NCBI GenBank assembly: GCA_030427835.1 | Contig: JAUICN010000002.1 | Span: 1 to 64,000, forward strand | Length of the DNA stretch: 64,000 nucleotides | DNA from: Polyangia bacterium | GTDB taxonomy: Bacteria > Myxococcota_A > Polyangia > Polyangiales > JAUICN01 | Direction: 5' to 3' | In this document: positions 52,156 through 61,454 of the stretch, piece by piece | How the letters are laid out: every line of letters starts with the position of its first letter | Position numbering within the stretch: position 1 is the first letter of the stretch | Notes under the pieces: model-generated | What the model saw: only the letters and a program-made list of their open reading frames with translations | Databases searched by the model: none | Told to the model about the DNA's origin: nothing | Made by a program: the position numbers and the translations under genes

Positions 52156-54339
52156 GTGTTGATCCGATTTTCATGTGTGACGAAACCCACATCCTGCGCA
52201 CAGCTGCACAGGTGGATGGGGTGGTTTGTGCCTGCTGCTTTGGTGCCTGCTGTTTTGGTTGGGTTAGTTGCGCTGTTCGGGTTGGGCTGTGGTGAAGTTA
52301 CCAAGGGCGTGACTGTGGAGGTGGTGGCCCCCCTTTCGCCCGGTGTGGAGTTTCAGTACGTGGAGACTCGGATCTCCGAGGGCGTGAATCGCTCTGGAGA
52401 GGTTCTGCACACGATTCATTTGGCGGCCTACGCCAATCATGGTTTTGGCGTGGGGTTCCCGGTGGCCCATATCGATCACCTTACCCGGGGTCAGTACACG
52501 GTGTGCACTCGGTTGCTCGATGCCCGTTACAAGCTTCTTCATGAGCGGTGCGCGGTGGCCACGGTGGTGGATGATGCTGTGGTGCGTTTGCACTTTACCC
52601 GGGAATGCGAGACTGTGTTGTGCGCAAGCAATCAGGATCAACTAGCGGACCAATGTGTGAAGGGTTTGTGCGTGGATCCGCGGTGCGACCCCCACGGGCT
52701 TCCAGAATCTTCCTATTGTGCACCGTTGGCAGAAGTTGGGTGTACTTCAGATAGTGAGTGCAGCTCGGACGTGGCCTGTGCACCTGGCCTGTGTGTGGAT
52801 GGCATGTGCATGGCTCAACCGGATGACAACCTTTGCGGGGAGACTGAGTATTGCCATTCTTCTAAGGGGTGCACGACGTTGCCAGCGTTGTTGTCCGAGG
52901 GGCCTGAGGTGGATCCAAGCTGCGGTACACTTTGCAAGATCCCTGGTTCCTGTGCCCATGGGTTTTGGAGTTGTGTTGGAGATTCCAAGGAGTGTGTGGG
53001 TTTGGTTCCCCTGCCCGAGCGGACCTCCTGTGGTTCGGGTGGATTGTGTACCCGTGGGGCGGAGTGTGTGCAGTGCATTGTGGGGCAGGATTGTTCCAAC
53101 GGTGGAAACGAGTGTTTGGTGGCGAGCTGTAGCGCAAACGCGTGTCTCACCACGCCTGTGGCTGAGGGTACACCTTGCGGTGGTGGTTCCTGCGATGGAT
53201 CGGGGCAGTGCATTCCGGTACTTTACGCGGACCAAACGATGACCGCGGGTACATTTGGCTATTCTGTGGCGGTGGACAACGACATCATGGTGGTGGGTGC
53301 GCCCGGTGAAAACAGTTCGTTTGGTGCGGCCTACGTGTTTGAGAAAACCAACGGAGCTTGGGGCCAGGTGGCCCATCTGACCCCTGGGACTGTGCAGACC
53401 ATGTATCGTTTTGGGTTTGCGGTGGATGTGGAAGGCCAGACCATTGTGGTCGGCGCGGACTCCACTTCCAATGCCCTGGACGGTGCGGTGCACGTGTTTG
53501 AACGGCAGGGGGGAGGGGCCTGGGTTGAAACCCAGGTGGTAAAGAGCAATGACATTCATCCCAATGATAGTTTTGGGTTTTCGGTTTCACTGAATGGAGA
53601 ACGGCTGGCGGTGGGCGCGACCAACGAGGTGCAGATGGCTGGATCGGTGGGTGCCGCCTACGTGTTTCAACGCAATGGAAGTGGGGTTTGGACCCAGGAC
53701 CAAAAGCTGACGGAAGCCGGTTTGCAGATTGCCGCACGCTACGGATACTCTGTGGACCTGGATGGGGATCGCCTGGCGGTGGGTGCCTATGCCGCAGACA
53801 CTGCTCACACGGATGCAGGTAAGGTGTTCGTGTACGAGAAGGGTACTGTTTGGAATAGGACTGCGACGCTGACCGGAAGTGCTTCCAGCGGCTACGACTA
53901 CTTTGGTGTGTCGTTGGACCTGGAGGGGGACCGGCTGGTGGTGGGATCCACACGGGAGATTGGCCAAAGCAACCCCGCAAGCCGTGCGGGTTCAGTGTAT
54001 CTGTTTGCGTTGGGATCGGGCACAGGGTGGCAGGAAACTCACCGACTTCAGGCCAGCGATGGAACTGGAAGCAATCTCTTTGGCCGGTCGGTACGGTTGG
54101 TGGGCGATCAACTTGTGGTGGGTGCTGCGTTTCAGGACTCGGAAGGGGCTGTGTATGTGTTTGATTTGGGTGGCAGTACGCCCGTGCAGACTACCAAGCA
54201 GACGGCGGTGGGTAGCCAGCCCAACTACTACTTGGGGTGGAGCCTCGATGTGGCTGACTCGGAGATGATGGTGGGCGCCATTGGCGACACCAGCGGGGGC
54301 AGCTACGTTGGCGCCACCCATGTGTTTCAGATGCCCTGA
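52156..54339 (+). CDS. FG-GAP repeat lipoprotein with Cys-rich N-terminal region
   Basis: A 727-residue lipoprotein with lipobox GLGC. The start is unsettled: GTG 52156 gives a 45-residue leader, and a GTG at 52177 (MTKPTSCAQ) also gives basic residues. About residues 160-350 hold many Cys residues in SDSECSSDVACAPGLC-type units. From about 360 seven FG-GAP/integrin-like repeats occur (GYSVDLDGDRLAVGAYAAD), typical of a seven-blade propeller. Such proteins mediate adhesion. Next gene starts 21 bp on. Confidence 0.85.
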   Translation: MLIRFSCVTKPTSCAQLHRWMGWFVPAALVPAVLVGLVALFGLGCGEVTKGVTVEVVAPLSPGVEFQYVETRISEGVNRSGEVLHTIHLAAYANHGFGVGFPVAHIDHLTRGQYTVCTRLLDARYKLLHERCAVATVVDDAVVRLHFTRECETVLCASNQDQLADQCVKGLCVDPRCDPHGLPESSYCAPLAEVGCTSDSECSSDVACAPGLCVDGMCMAQPDDNLCGETEYCHSSKGCTTLPALLSEGPEVDPSCGTLCKIPGSCAHGFWSCVGDSKECVGLVPLPERTSCGSGGLCTRGAECVQCIVGQDCSNGGNECLVASCSANACLTTPVAEGTPCGGGSCDGSGQCIPVLYADQTMTAGTFGYSVAVDNDIMVVGAPGENSSFGAAYVFEKTNGAWGQVAHLTPGTVQTMYRFGFAVDVEGQTIVVGADSTSNALDGAVHVFERQGGGAWVETQVVKSNDIHPNDSFGFSVSLNGERLAVGATNEVQMAGSVGAAYVFQRNGSGVWTQDQKLTEAGLQIAARYGYSVDLDGDRLAVGAYAADTAHTDAGKVFVYEKGTVWNRTATLTGSASSGYDYFGVSLDLEGDRLVVGSTREIGQSNPASRAGSVYLFALGSGTGWQETHRLQASDGTGSNLFGRSVRLVGDQLVVGAAFQDSEGAVYVFDLGGSTPVQTTKQTAVGSQPNYYLGWSLDVADSEMMVGAIGDTSGGSYVGATHVFQMP

Positions 54340-54360
54340 TGCCATTGTTCGGGACGAAGT

Positions 54361-55251
54361 GTGAATCTTAGGGTTTGGTTACAGGCCGCGCGGCCGTTGG
54401 CGCATGTTAGTTTGCTGTTTCCATTGTTGTGGGGGCAGTTGTTTGCGGCGCATGTGGATGGGTGGCGAATGGTTTGGGTACACCTGTTTGGGGTGTTCGC
54501 TCACCTGTTCATTGTATTCGCGAACGACGTGGCGGATGTAACCGTGGATCGGGCACGTGGGGGTCGCACCCTGGTGTCTGGAGGATCGGGTGTGCTCGTG
54601 GAGGGCAAGATTTCTGTGGCGACGCTCAAACGTGCTGCGCTTGCGATGGCGTTGCTCATGCCGGTGCCGTTGTGGGTGGCGGAATTGGGGGTTTGGAGCG
54701 CGGTGTACGCGGGCGCCACGGTTCTTTTGGTTTGGCTTTACAGCTTTCCACCTGTTCGAGCTTCCTACCGCGGTTGGGGTTCAATTCTGCAGGGTGTGGG
54801 TGTGGGTGTGGTGCTTCCACTGGTGGGATTTCAAGCTCAGGCTGGCTCCTTGGGTAGGCTTTTTTGGTGGTTCTTGGTTCCCACGTTTTTGTTGGGCGTG
54901 GCATCGAACCTAATCACCGCTTTGCCGGATTTGGAATCGGATGGGGCGTCCGGAAAACGAACCGAGGTTGTGCGGTGGGGGCATGTGAAGTCACGGAGTG
55001 TGGTTTTCTTACTTCTTGCATGCGCTGCGGGTTACGTGGGTGTGTTGGTGCTAGGAGTGTTCTTTTTGTCGACCTTGTGTGTCGGATTGGGTTGGCTATG
55101 GGTGGAGCACCGGCGACTCAAGGGCGGCGCCACGACGCTTCGCTTTGTTGAGGTCACCATGGGCGTACTGCAACTGACGTGGATACTGATGTTGGCCTAT
55201 GGGCTACTGGGCCAGCGGTTGTGGAGCTATTGGCTACACGGAATAGGCTGA
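54361..55251 (+). CDS. UbiA-type prenyltransferase
   Basis: A 296-residue membrane protein with eight or nine hydrophobic segments. The first Asp-rich site NDVADVTVDR (residues 55-64) and the second DLESD (190-194) bind the prenyl diphosphate through Mg. The order resembles MenA/UbiA members that prenylate quinone precursors. Substrate cannot be told: no quinone-pathway genes are nearby. It starts with GTG and ends inside the stop of slt on the other strand (25-bp overlap). Confidence 0.88.
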   Translation: MNLRVWLQAARPLAHVSLLFPLLWGQLFAAHVDGWRMVWVHLFGVFAHLFIVFANDVADVTVDRARGGRTLVSGGSGVLVEGKISVATLKRAALAMALLMPVPLWVAELGVWSAVYAGATVLLVWLYSFPPVRASYRGWGSILQGVGVGVVLPLVGFQAQAGSLGRLFWWFLVPTFLLGVASNLITALPDLESDGASGKRTEVVRWGHVKSRSVVFLLLACAAGYVGVLVLGVFFLSTLCVGLGWLWVEHRRLKGGATTLRFVEVTMGVLQLTWILMLAYGLLGQRLWSYWLHGIG

Positions 55252-57395
55252 TCCCAGGGGGGGAGGTTTCCTGAGTGGAGCCATTCGTAGCGGCCGTAGG
55301 CTTCCAGGACTTTGCGGGTGTAGCGGCGGGTTTCGCGGTAGGGGATTTCTTCTACCCAAACATTGAATGGGGGTGGTGGAGTGCTTTCACATGCCCGGGT
55401 GATCCACTTCTGGGCGTTGTGTTTGCCCGCGTTGTAGGCCGCTGGAACGACACCAACCACGCCGAAGTCATGTAGGTGTTGGCCGATGAGCGTGGCTCCG
55501 AGCAATATGTTTGTTTCGGGTTCGGTGAGTGTGCCTGTGGTGATGGGTGGCGTTGCGGTTTCCCGCACCCGAGCGGCCGTGGCGGGCATGAGTTGCATGA
55601 GCCCCTGTGCTCCCGCGGAGGAACGCACGTCTGTGGTGAAGCGGCTTTCGGTGCGACTGACGGCCAACAGTAGCGAGGTTGAGACGGTGGTGTGGTCACT
55701 TGCGGTTTGAAACGCTCCGGCGAAGGGTGTGGGGTAGGCCCCCTTCCAAAGGGCAGCGCTTACCGCGGTGGTCTCGGTGCTGGCTCTTGGAAGGGTGAGG
55801 GTCGCCCATGAGATGGCCTGGGCGTGCCTTTGGGATTCGTGCAGCAGTGCCGATAGCCAGGCGATCTGTGCGGTGCTTGGTTTGTCATGCCGGTTGGAGT
55901 GTTGCGCTTCAAGTATCACCAACTTTGCTTCTCCCATGTTTGCTAGTTTTGCCAGGCGATGGCTTGTGGCCTGTTCGTAGGGGGTTAGCGCGCGGTGTAC
56001 GGCGGCCCAGGGTAGTTTGTGGGTGGGTGATTTGGGTATGTCCTGCAGGGTCGGGTGTTGTTGGTGTACGAGCTGAGCGTAGTAGCTCACCGGCCAGCGG
56101 GTCACTGTGGTTTGGTAGCTTTGTTGGGCTTCTTCATTGCGGCCCAGATCCTGAAGTAGGTTTCCGTGCCAATAGGCATTGCGGCCTGGGGTGCCTTCGT
56201 CTGCATCTCCGCTGCTAAGGAGCCCGCCAGCGAGCCATTCCACCGCCCGTTCCCTGTGGAGTACGGCACCGGTGCCATCGTGGTTTTGGTCAGCGAGCCG
56301 AGCGTCTTTGTATTCTAACCAGGCGCGCCGGAACCGTGCGCGATCTGCGTGGTCCGAATGGGGAAGTTGGATGACCAGTTGTTCGAGCCATTGCTTTGCC
56401 TGGGGGCGGTCGTCCTGATCCACCGAAGCAATGGCGGCCCCAAATAGGGCGTCGTCGGCCAGGCGGTGTTGGGGAAAGCGTTCGAAGAGGGCGCGGTAGT
56501 GGGTGATGGCATGATCGAAACGCCCGGCACGTAGGCTTTCGCGGCCGCCGTAGTAGCGAACCCAGGGCTGCACCGAGGGTTGGGGGCACTGGGGGGCGGT
56601 GGCATCGGCCCAGGCGACGGTGCGGGCCCGATCCCGCTGGCGTAGGATGGCGCGGCCCTGCTGTAGTTTGGCTTCGCAGGCACGGTCGGGGTTGCGTCGT
56701 TGCAGATCTCGAGCGAGTTTTTCGAACGCTTTTTCTGCCTGTTTGTATTGGCCCCGCTGTAGGAGGTGTTCTGCCCTTGACCAAGGGTCTAGGGGTGGCG
56801 CGGTGGATCCGCCTATGTGCGTGAGTGCCGACCGAGCTCCAGCGGTTGCGTGTTGGGAAGTGTTGTAGTGCGCAATGAACTTGGCGGCCTGTTGCTGCCC
56901 GGCCCAGGGGTAGTCGAGGGGGCGTAAGGCCTCGAGGGCGCGGGTAACTGAAAGGCGTGCGATCAGCGGTACGGCGTGTAGGGTGGCCCAGGGGGCCAGG
57001 TCCACGTCGGTTTCACGTACGGCATTCCAATGGCCCAATGCACGATCTGGCAGATGGAGTTCCTCACAGGCGCGGGCGGCCATCCAATGGAGCGTTCCCC
57101 GTTGGGGTTCTAGGGTTTCGGTGTGGCCGTTGTGTAGGTGATGTTCGGCATCTGCCAGTGCTTTTTTGAAGTCGCCTGCGTCGATCTGCGCCCGTACGGA
57201 ATCCGATTCTGGGGTGGGGTAGGGCAGAGAGGTGGGCCCTGGGTGCACGGGAGTGTTTGTTGTGTGGGAAGTCTGCGCAGGAGTTGTGCCCGGGGTGCTT
57301 CCGCGGCAGGTGGCGCCCGTGAGGGACAGCAGCACGAGTGGGAGCAACCATCGGTGGCTGTGCCTTAGGGGGGGATCGGTAGAAAAAGGTTTCAC
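55227..57395 (-). CDS. slt: Soluble lytic murein transglycosylase lipoprotein
   Basis: It cuts glycan strands of peptidoglycan to 1,6-anhydro-muropeptides. The 722-residue protein has lipobox TGATC and a long helical TPR/superhelix region (about 70-540). The SLT catalytic domain shows SRTESRF (Glu583), AGAQGLMQLMP, and VPAAYNAG. Slt is usually soluble; the lipobox suggests outer-membrane anchoring as in MltC/E types. With the MepA-like gene nearby, this is the second murein hydrolase in 7 kb. Confidence 0.93.
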   Translation of the reverse strand: MKPFSTDPPLRHSHRWLLPLVLLSLTGATCRGSTPGTTPAQTSHTTNTPVHPGPTSLPYPTPESDSVRAQIDAGDFKKALADAEHHLHNGHTETLEPQRGTLHWMAARACEELHLPDRALGHWNAVRETDVDLAPWATLHAVPLIARLSVTRALEALRPLDYPWAGQQQAAKFIAHYNTSQHATAGARSALTHIGGSTAPPLDPWSRAEHLLQRGQYKQAEKAFEKLARDLQRRNPDRACEAKLQQGRAILRQRDRARTVAWADATAPQCPQPSVQPWVRYYGGRESLRAGRFDHAITHYRALFERFPQHRLADDALFGAAIASVDQDDRPQAKQWLEQLVIQLPHSDHADRARFRRAWLEYKDARLADQNHDGTGAVLHRERAVEWLAGGLLSSGDADEGTPGRNAYWHGNLLQDLGRNEEAQQSYQTTVTRWPVSYYAQLVHQQHPTLQDIPKSPTHKLPWAAVHRALTPYEQATSHRLAKLANMGEAKLVILEAQHSNRHDKPSTAQIAWLSALLHESQRHAQAISWATLTLPRASTETTAVSAALWKGAYPTPFAGAFQTASDHTTVSTSLLLAVSRTESRFTTDVRSSAGAQGLMQLMPATAARVRETATPPITTGTLTEPETNILLGATLIGQHLHDFGVVGVVPAAYNAGKHNAQKWITRACESTPPPPFNVWVEEIPYRETRRYTRKVLEAYGRYEWLHSGNLPPWDQPIPCSQ

Positions 57396-57473
57396 GTTGG
57401 CTTGGATGCACGTTGGTTGATTTGGCGGTGCATCTCAAGTTTGCGTGCTGGCTGGGATTGTTAGGCCCCCCAG

Positions 57474-57522
57474 CATGTGAAAAATATTTTTCTCTGCACG
57501 GCAGAATATTATTTTTCACATG
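57474..57522. repeat. Perfect 13-bp inverted repeat
   Basis: CATGTGAAAAATA and TATTTTTCACATG pair perfectly around a 23-nt spacer. AT-rich, upstream of slt and downstream of the decayed gene, it could be a terminator or an operator for slt. Its first arm lies 78 bp from the slt start. Confidence 0.7.
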
Positions 57523-57538
57523 CCAGGGCCTGGAGTGG

Positions 57539-58140
57539 CTATTTCAGCGCTTTGTAGTTTTCGATTGAAAAGCCCCGGCCACAGTCGTCTGCGCAGTGGA
57601 GGGGGCGGTAGGCGCAGGGTTTCGAGTCGTCCGCTGGAATCAAAGGCGAGAACGATCTCGTTGTTCTTCGCGTCCTGAACCAGGATCTCCGTGCGGCAGT
57701 ATTCGTAGAGGTCGTCGATGGTTTTGACCCCCCAGCTGTTCTCGTGGGTACCCATTTTCTTCCTGCTGCTCAACCCAGGAGGTTTTTTGAACGCGATCGG
57801 TGGTCCATTCCTCGGTGTCCCAGCTTATTGCGCACCTCATTCGCTCTGATCGAGTTTTGACCTTGATCTTTGGCCCTGGAGCTGTGTCGTACGTGCTCGC
57901 CGTAGCTTTGGCTACGCCTGCGCGCGCCTCCTTGCTCCCGAACCAAATCTACTGCGGTCAAACTCTCAATCATCTCAAATGAGGTGCGCTGTAAAAAGGC
58001 GCGTTGGGTCACCGTCTTGTTGTTCACTGTGTAGGTCATGTCCCATCCAAACCCCGCCCAGGAGGTAAATCCCAGGCTGTATTCATAGGTGTCGGGCGAT
58101 TGCCTATGATGTTGGTGCCTGGGGTTGCCCAGGGTGGCAC
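57539..58140 (-). pseudogene. Decayed small secreted-type gene interrupted by the 160-bp element
   Basis: Fragments on this strand fit one ancestral protein: DTYEYSLGFTSWAGFGWDMTYTVNNK near the start, then the inserted element (57830-57989), then ISWDTEEWTTDRVQKTSW, a shift at GGG to THENSWGVKTIDDLYEYC, and a shift at CCC to CAYRPLHCADDCGRGF with a TAG at 57541. The fragment order (TYTV.NKTV, TIDDLY, FDSSGRL, CADDC) recalls DUF6174-like proteins. Start uncertain (GTG 58140 in another frame). Not functional as read. Confidence 0.65.
57830..57989. mobile_element. 160-bp inverted-repeat element, copy 2
   Basis: Same GCGCACCTCAT/ATGAGGTGCGC ends as copy 1, followed again by TGTA, and the same central hairpin. 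It sits inside the decayed gene, so it is likely inserted. No clear target duplication is seen. It is probably moved in trans by an enzyme outside the window. Confidence 0.8.
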
Positions 58141-58155
58141 GGTGGCCTGGAAGTT

Positions 58156-58629
58156 CTATTTCGGTCTAGGTGCGCGTTGGCTGATTTGATCTTCTACCTC
58201 AAGCTCTTGGTTCTTTTCTCGGGCGTGCTTTTGTTCGGCGACCCAATCGTCCCTGTGGTTTTCAATGACGCGGGCTTCGGCGCGGGTGGTGGCTAGGTGG
58301 GTGCGGGCCTCTTCCATTTTCTGTTCGCAGGCGTGTACCTGTTGCTGCGCGTGGTGGGTCTTTTCGGCCAGCCGCTGGGCTTCCTTGCGCCGCCGTTCCA
58401 TGTAGGTGCCCAGCCGTTGAAGCACGAGGCCATCTGCCTGGGCTAGGGCCCGTGCTTCTTCGGCCTTGGTTTCTTCATGGTGGTGGTCTTGTGCCTCTTT
58501 TGCCTCGCGGAGGGACAGTTCTGCGTTTTCCAACTGTTGCAGGGTGGATGCTAGACCTGCTTTGGCCGTTTCCAGGGCCTGATCTCGCACTTTTTGTAGG
58601 CTTTTCAGCGGGTACGATTTTGCAGGCAC
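58156..58629 (-). CDS. Coiled-coil protein, FliJ/YscO-like
   Basis: A 157-residue highly helical protein. From GTG 58629 (MPAKSYPLKSLQKVRDQALE) it is one long coiled coil rich in Ala, Glu, Gln and Arg, ending VEDQISQRAPRPK. The N-terminal YPLKSLQKVRDQ and length resemble FliJ/YscO-type stalk proteins of flagella or type III secretion, but no such genes are near. The longer reading to 58872 overlaps the divergent lipoprotein gene. I rate the name as a possibility only. Confidence 0.6.
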   Translation of the reverse strand: MPAKSYPLKSLQKVRDQALETAKAGLASTLQQLENAELSLREAKEAQDHHHEETKAEEARALAQADGLVLQRLGTYMERRRKEAQRLAEKTHHAQQQVHACEQKMEEARTHLATTRAEARVIENHRDDWVAEQKHAREKNQELEVEDQISQRAPRPK

Positions 58630-58857
58630 GATCGGGGAGTTTACCTTTCTTGAACTGTGACTACCAGGTGTGGGTACCACTAAACGGCGACTGCGACGGG
58701 TTTTGTCCGGAGCATGGCTAGTGGATGGGCCACTGGATGGGTTTGGGTGTGTTTCGTGGGGATTTTGCCCCGCCAAACGGGTTGGATCTGGTTTTGCACT
58801 CGAACGGCTTTGGCGGCCATGGGCTTGCCTAAAAATCAACGAAATACGGGGTGCAGT

Positions 58858-59934
58858 GTGGATCGGTTTCAAAAAACGGGTGTGTTGTGTGGTTGCGTAG
58901 CGGTGGTTTCTGCTGGGCTTGTGGCATCCCTTGGGCTTGTCGGTTGCACTGTTGCGAGTAACTCCAGTTTGGACGTCGGGGAGGCCAAGAATGGGGATGT
59001 GGCGCGCACTGCCTGCGAGCCCTTGGCGAAGGCGATGGCCAACAAAGCCGTGTCTGCACTCGGTGACACCGCGCTTACCGAGGTGTCACCGACGTTGTCG
59101 TTGGGGGGTTTTGGTCGAAGCGACGAAGAGGTTCCGGTTCCTATGCAGGTGTTTCGTAGGCAGGTCGAGGGTGAGACGGTCGGGGTAGATTTCCTTTCGA
59201 CCGTGGAGAACGGGACTGACTTGGATTCCGTCGCCGTGCGTTTTGTATTGGGCGGCGGCGACACCCACGTCGATCGGGTAAACCGCGGCCAATGGGCCGT
59301 TCTGAGTTTCAAGCAGGGCTTGGCAACCTCGGAGATGAACCGGTTGTCTGTGTGTTCATCCTGGACCGAAGGCGTTGTTACGTTGGACAAGAACAGTGCC
59401 GCGGATCGCTACGCGGGCGCCCTGTTGAAGCCATTGGATGGTTTGAACGCCCAGGCGGTGCTTGATCTTCGATATTTGGACTACACGTTGCAACAGCCCA
59501 ACAACGCTCTTGCTGGCCTTGAGGATATTCGGTTCGTTGCAGGTCTGGTTTCCTTGGAGACCTTTGGTATTTGCACGAGCGAATGCGATTTGTACGAGAA
59601 TACGTGGGCGATTCTGGATGCTTCGCCTCTTTCCGGTTTGCATGGGATGCAGCAGCTATTTTTGGACAACAACTACATTACAGATCTCTCGTTCGTTCAG
59701 AACATGCCTCAGTTAGTGCGCCTTAGTATTGAAAATACTGAAGTGAACGATCTAAGCCCTCTTTGCGGCAACGTGCACCCGAGGGTGTCTGTCTACATCA
59801 CTCGGACACCGATCGCCTACAATGCGGGTGATCACCTCCTGCTCGATAGGAAGCAGGTGGAAGCGTTCTATGGGTGTTTTCCTGGGGGCTACCTTGGCCG
59901 CACCAGCTACAAGATCACCGTTCCCCACAACTAG
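58858..59934 (+). CDS. LRR lipoprotein, array member 1 (divergent)
   Basis: A 358-residue lipoprotein; GTG 58858 (MDRFQKTGVLCGC) gives lipobox LGLVGC, and ATG 58819 is an alternative. The N-terminal domain contains RGQWAVLSFKQG and RLSVCSSWTEGV, which match QWSVLGFHHSG and RVRSCASAIPAGV in members 2-3. A shorter LRR part follows (LSGLHGMQQLFLDNNYITDLSF). It is the most divergent of four tandem genes and has fewer repeats. Role unknown; LRRs usually bind proteins. Confidence 0.8.
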   Translation: MDRFQKTGVLCGCVAVVSAGLVASLGLVGCTVASNSSLDVGEAKNGDVARTACEPLAKAMANKAVSALGDTALTEVSPTLSLGGFGRSDEEVPVPMQVFRRQVEGETVGVDFLSTVENGTDLDSVAVRFVLGGGDTHVDRVNRGQWAVLSFKQGLATSEMNRLSVCSSWTEGVVTLDKNSAADRYAGALLKPLDGLNAQAVLDLRYLDYTLQQPNNALAGLEDIRFVAGLVSLETFGICTSECDLYENTWAILDASPLSGLHGMQQLFLDNNYITDLSFVQNMPQLVRLSIENTEVNDLSPLCGNVHPRVSVYITRTPIAYNAGDHLLLDRKQVEAFYGCFPGGYLGRTSYKITVPHN

Positions 59935-59999
59935 CGTTGGGGATCTTGTGCACCTGTTTGGGTGTGCTTGCCGCGACGAAGGTGAGCGGATCATGAATA

Positions 60000-60053
60000 C
60001 CGGCTAGCCGGCGATTCTGCTAGTACCCGCCTGGCTGCCAGGCTTTGCCTGGT
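60000..60053. promoter_or_regulatory. Palindrome and hairpin upstream of array member 2
   Basis: CCGGCTAGCCGG (60000-60011) is a perfect 12-bp palindrome, and GCCAGGC-TTT-GCCTGG follows at about 60037-60052, shortly before the GGAGG and ATG at 60075. Either could be a terminator for member 1 or a control site for member 2. Confidence 0.45.
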
Positions 60054-60074
60054 GGCGATTGCCTGGGAGGTTGT

Positions 60075-61454
60075 ATGGGGATTCGTCGTGCTGTTGTTGT
60101 AATGTTTGTGCGGGGGTTGCTAGTGCGGGGGTTGCTTGCTGCGGGCTTGGGGAGCCTCGGCCTGGGGATGGGCTGTGCCGTTGATGGTGGCAATGTTTCC
60201 GGTGGCGGCGTTGCGGAGAACAAAGGTTCCGGCGCCGATCTCTACACGAAGTGCGAAGTGGCTGTGGAGTATGAAACGTTTGCACCTCAGACGATGCAGA
60301 GGTTGGTGACGGACCAGGAGCTTCGGAATGGGGACGTGTACCCCTTTGAGGAGCGCAAGCTGGGTGTGGCCTTGGGTGCACTTTTTGGCATTAACCTAAA
60401 TAGCCTTGTTGCGCCTCAGCTCCACGTTCGTGAGAACGTGTTGGACGTGGTGTTTCGTGTTCCTGCGTCGCTTTCAGATTTTGCCGAGTCGGAGGATGGC
60501 CATATGGTGATGGCTCTTCGCTACCCCACCCAAGAGTGCGCAGTCGAGGAAACGTGCGTCGGGCGCAGGGTTACGGGCCAGTGGTCGGTGCTTGGGTTTC
60601 ACCACAGTGGAAAAACGATAAAGCGCGTGCGCTCCTGTGCTTCTGCAATACCTGCCGGGGTGCATGACGTGGAAGGAGACGACTCGCGTTTGGAAAGCTT
60701 TTCCGACCTCTCGGAGGCGGAAGTGTTGAACGTCGCTAAGGTCAAGGATTCCCTGATCAGTTCTTCTGAAGCCCACGTGTACTCTGGATTCGTCACCCTG
60801 GAGGAAGTCGCTATTGGAAATAACTGGATGGATGCTTCGGACAGGTTTAAGGACTTGTCTTTTGTAAAAGGTTTGCCTTTTTTGAAGCTGTTGAAAGTGA
60901 TGGGACAGCCCGTAGAGGAAGTTCAAGCCTTGGAAGGTTCGAATATTGAGACTTTAGATTTACGAATCACCTGGTTTCGTGACCTGAGCACGTTACCTGC
61001 GTTGCCCAAGCTAAGGAGCTTGAACCTTTGGTACAACGGCATTCGAAGCGATCAAGGGAATCTCCGTGTGCTTACGCAATTTCCGAACTTGGTAGACCTT
61101 GATTTGGGACACAACGAGATCACTCGTTTGGATGACCTAGCTGAACTCTCCACGCTCCAACGGCTAAGCCTTTACGGCAATAATCAGAACCGTCGCGGGG
61201 AGCCCCTGGACGTTACGCCGTTGCGAAAGCTCACGAACCTTACCTTTTTGGATATTCGGCGTTCGCAGGTTCGTTCTCTTACACCCATGGCTACAACCCT
61301 GGGGGCTGGGTTGAAAGCAGGCGAGGTGGTGGAAGTTCTTGCCGGTCAGCTGAACGACGACAAGGAGGCTGAGTTTCGAACAGCTTCTGATGCGTTTCTG
61401 GAAGAGCGATTTGGTGCTCTCGAGAACCGCCCGATCGTGGATCTAGAAAACTAG
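60075..61454 (+). CDS. LRR lipoprotein, array member 2
   Basis: A 459-residue lipoprotein; ATG 60075 has GGAGG 4 nt upstream, and lipobox LGMGC. The N-terminal domain (about 40-230) has GALFGINLNSLV, LDVVFRVPAS, CxxxEETC and the QWSVLGFHHSG motif. LRRs run about 230-390 with LPKLRSLNLWYNGIRSDQG and NLVDLDLGHNEITRLDDL. The C-terminal cap holds DDKEAEFRTASDAFLEERFG, matched by KRESANFLKERF in member 3. An adhesion or recognition role is inferred. Confidence 0.85.
   Translation: MGIRRAVVVMFVRGLLVRGLLAAGLGSLGLGMGCAVDGGNVSGGGVAENKGSGADLYTKCEVAVEYETFAPQTMQRLVTDQELRNGDVYPFEERKLGVALGALFGINLNSLVAPQLHVRENVLDVVFRVPASLSDFAESEDGHMVMALRYPTQECAVEETCVGRRVTGQWSVLGFHHSGKTIKRVRSCASAIPAGVHDVEGDDSRLESFSDLSEAEVLNVAKVKDSLISSSEAHVYSGFVTLEEVAIGNNWMDASDRFKDLSFVKGLPFLKLLKVMGQPVEEVQALEGSNIETLDLRITWFRDLSTLPALPKLRSLNLWYNGIRSDQGNLRVLTQFPNLVDLDLGHNEITRLDDLAELSTLQRLSLYGNNQNRRGEPLDVTPLRKLTNLTFLDIRRSQVRSLTPMATTLGAGLKAGEVVEVLAGQLNDDKEAEFRTASDAFLEERFGALENRPIVDLEN

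Noticed and set aside
57770-58039. Open frame reading RRRSQSYGEH within the element
   Set aside because: It reads across the inverted-repeat element and flanks and recurs at copy 1; it is a by-product of the repeat.
58630-58872. N-terminal extension of the coiled-coil gene
   Set aside because: Pro/Ser/Arg-rich and overlaps the divergent LRR lipoprotein start; composition is unlike the coiled coil.
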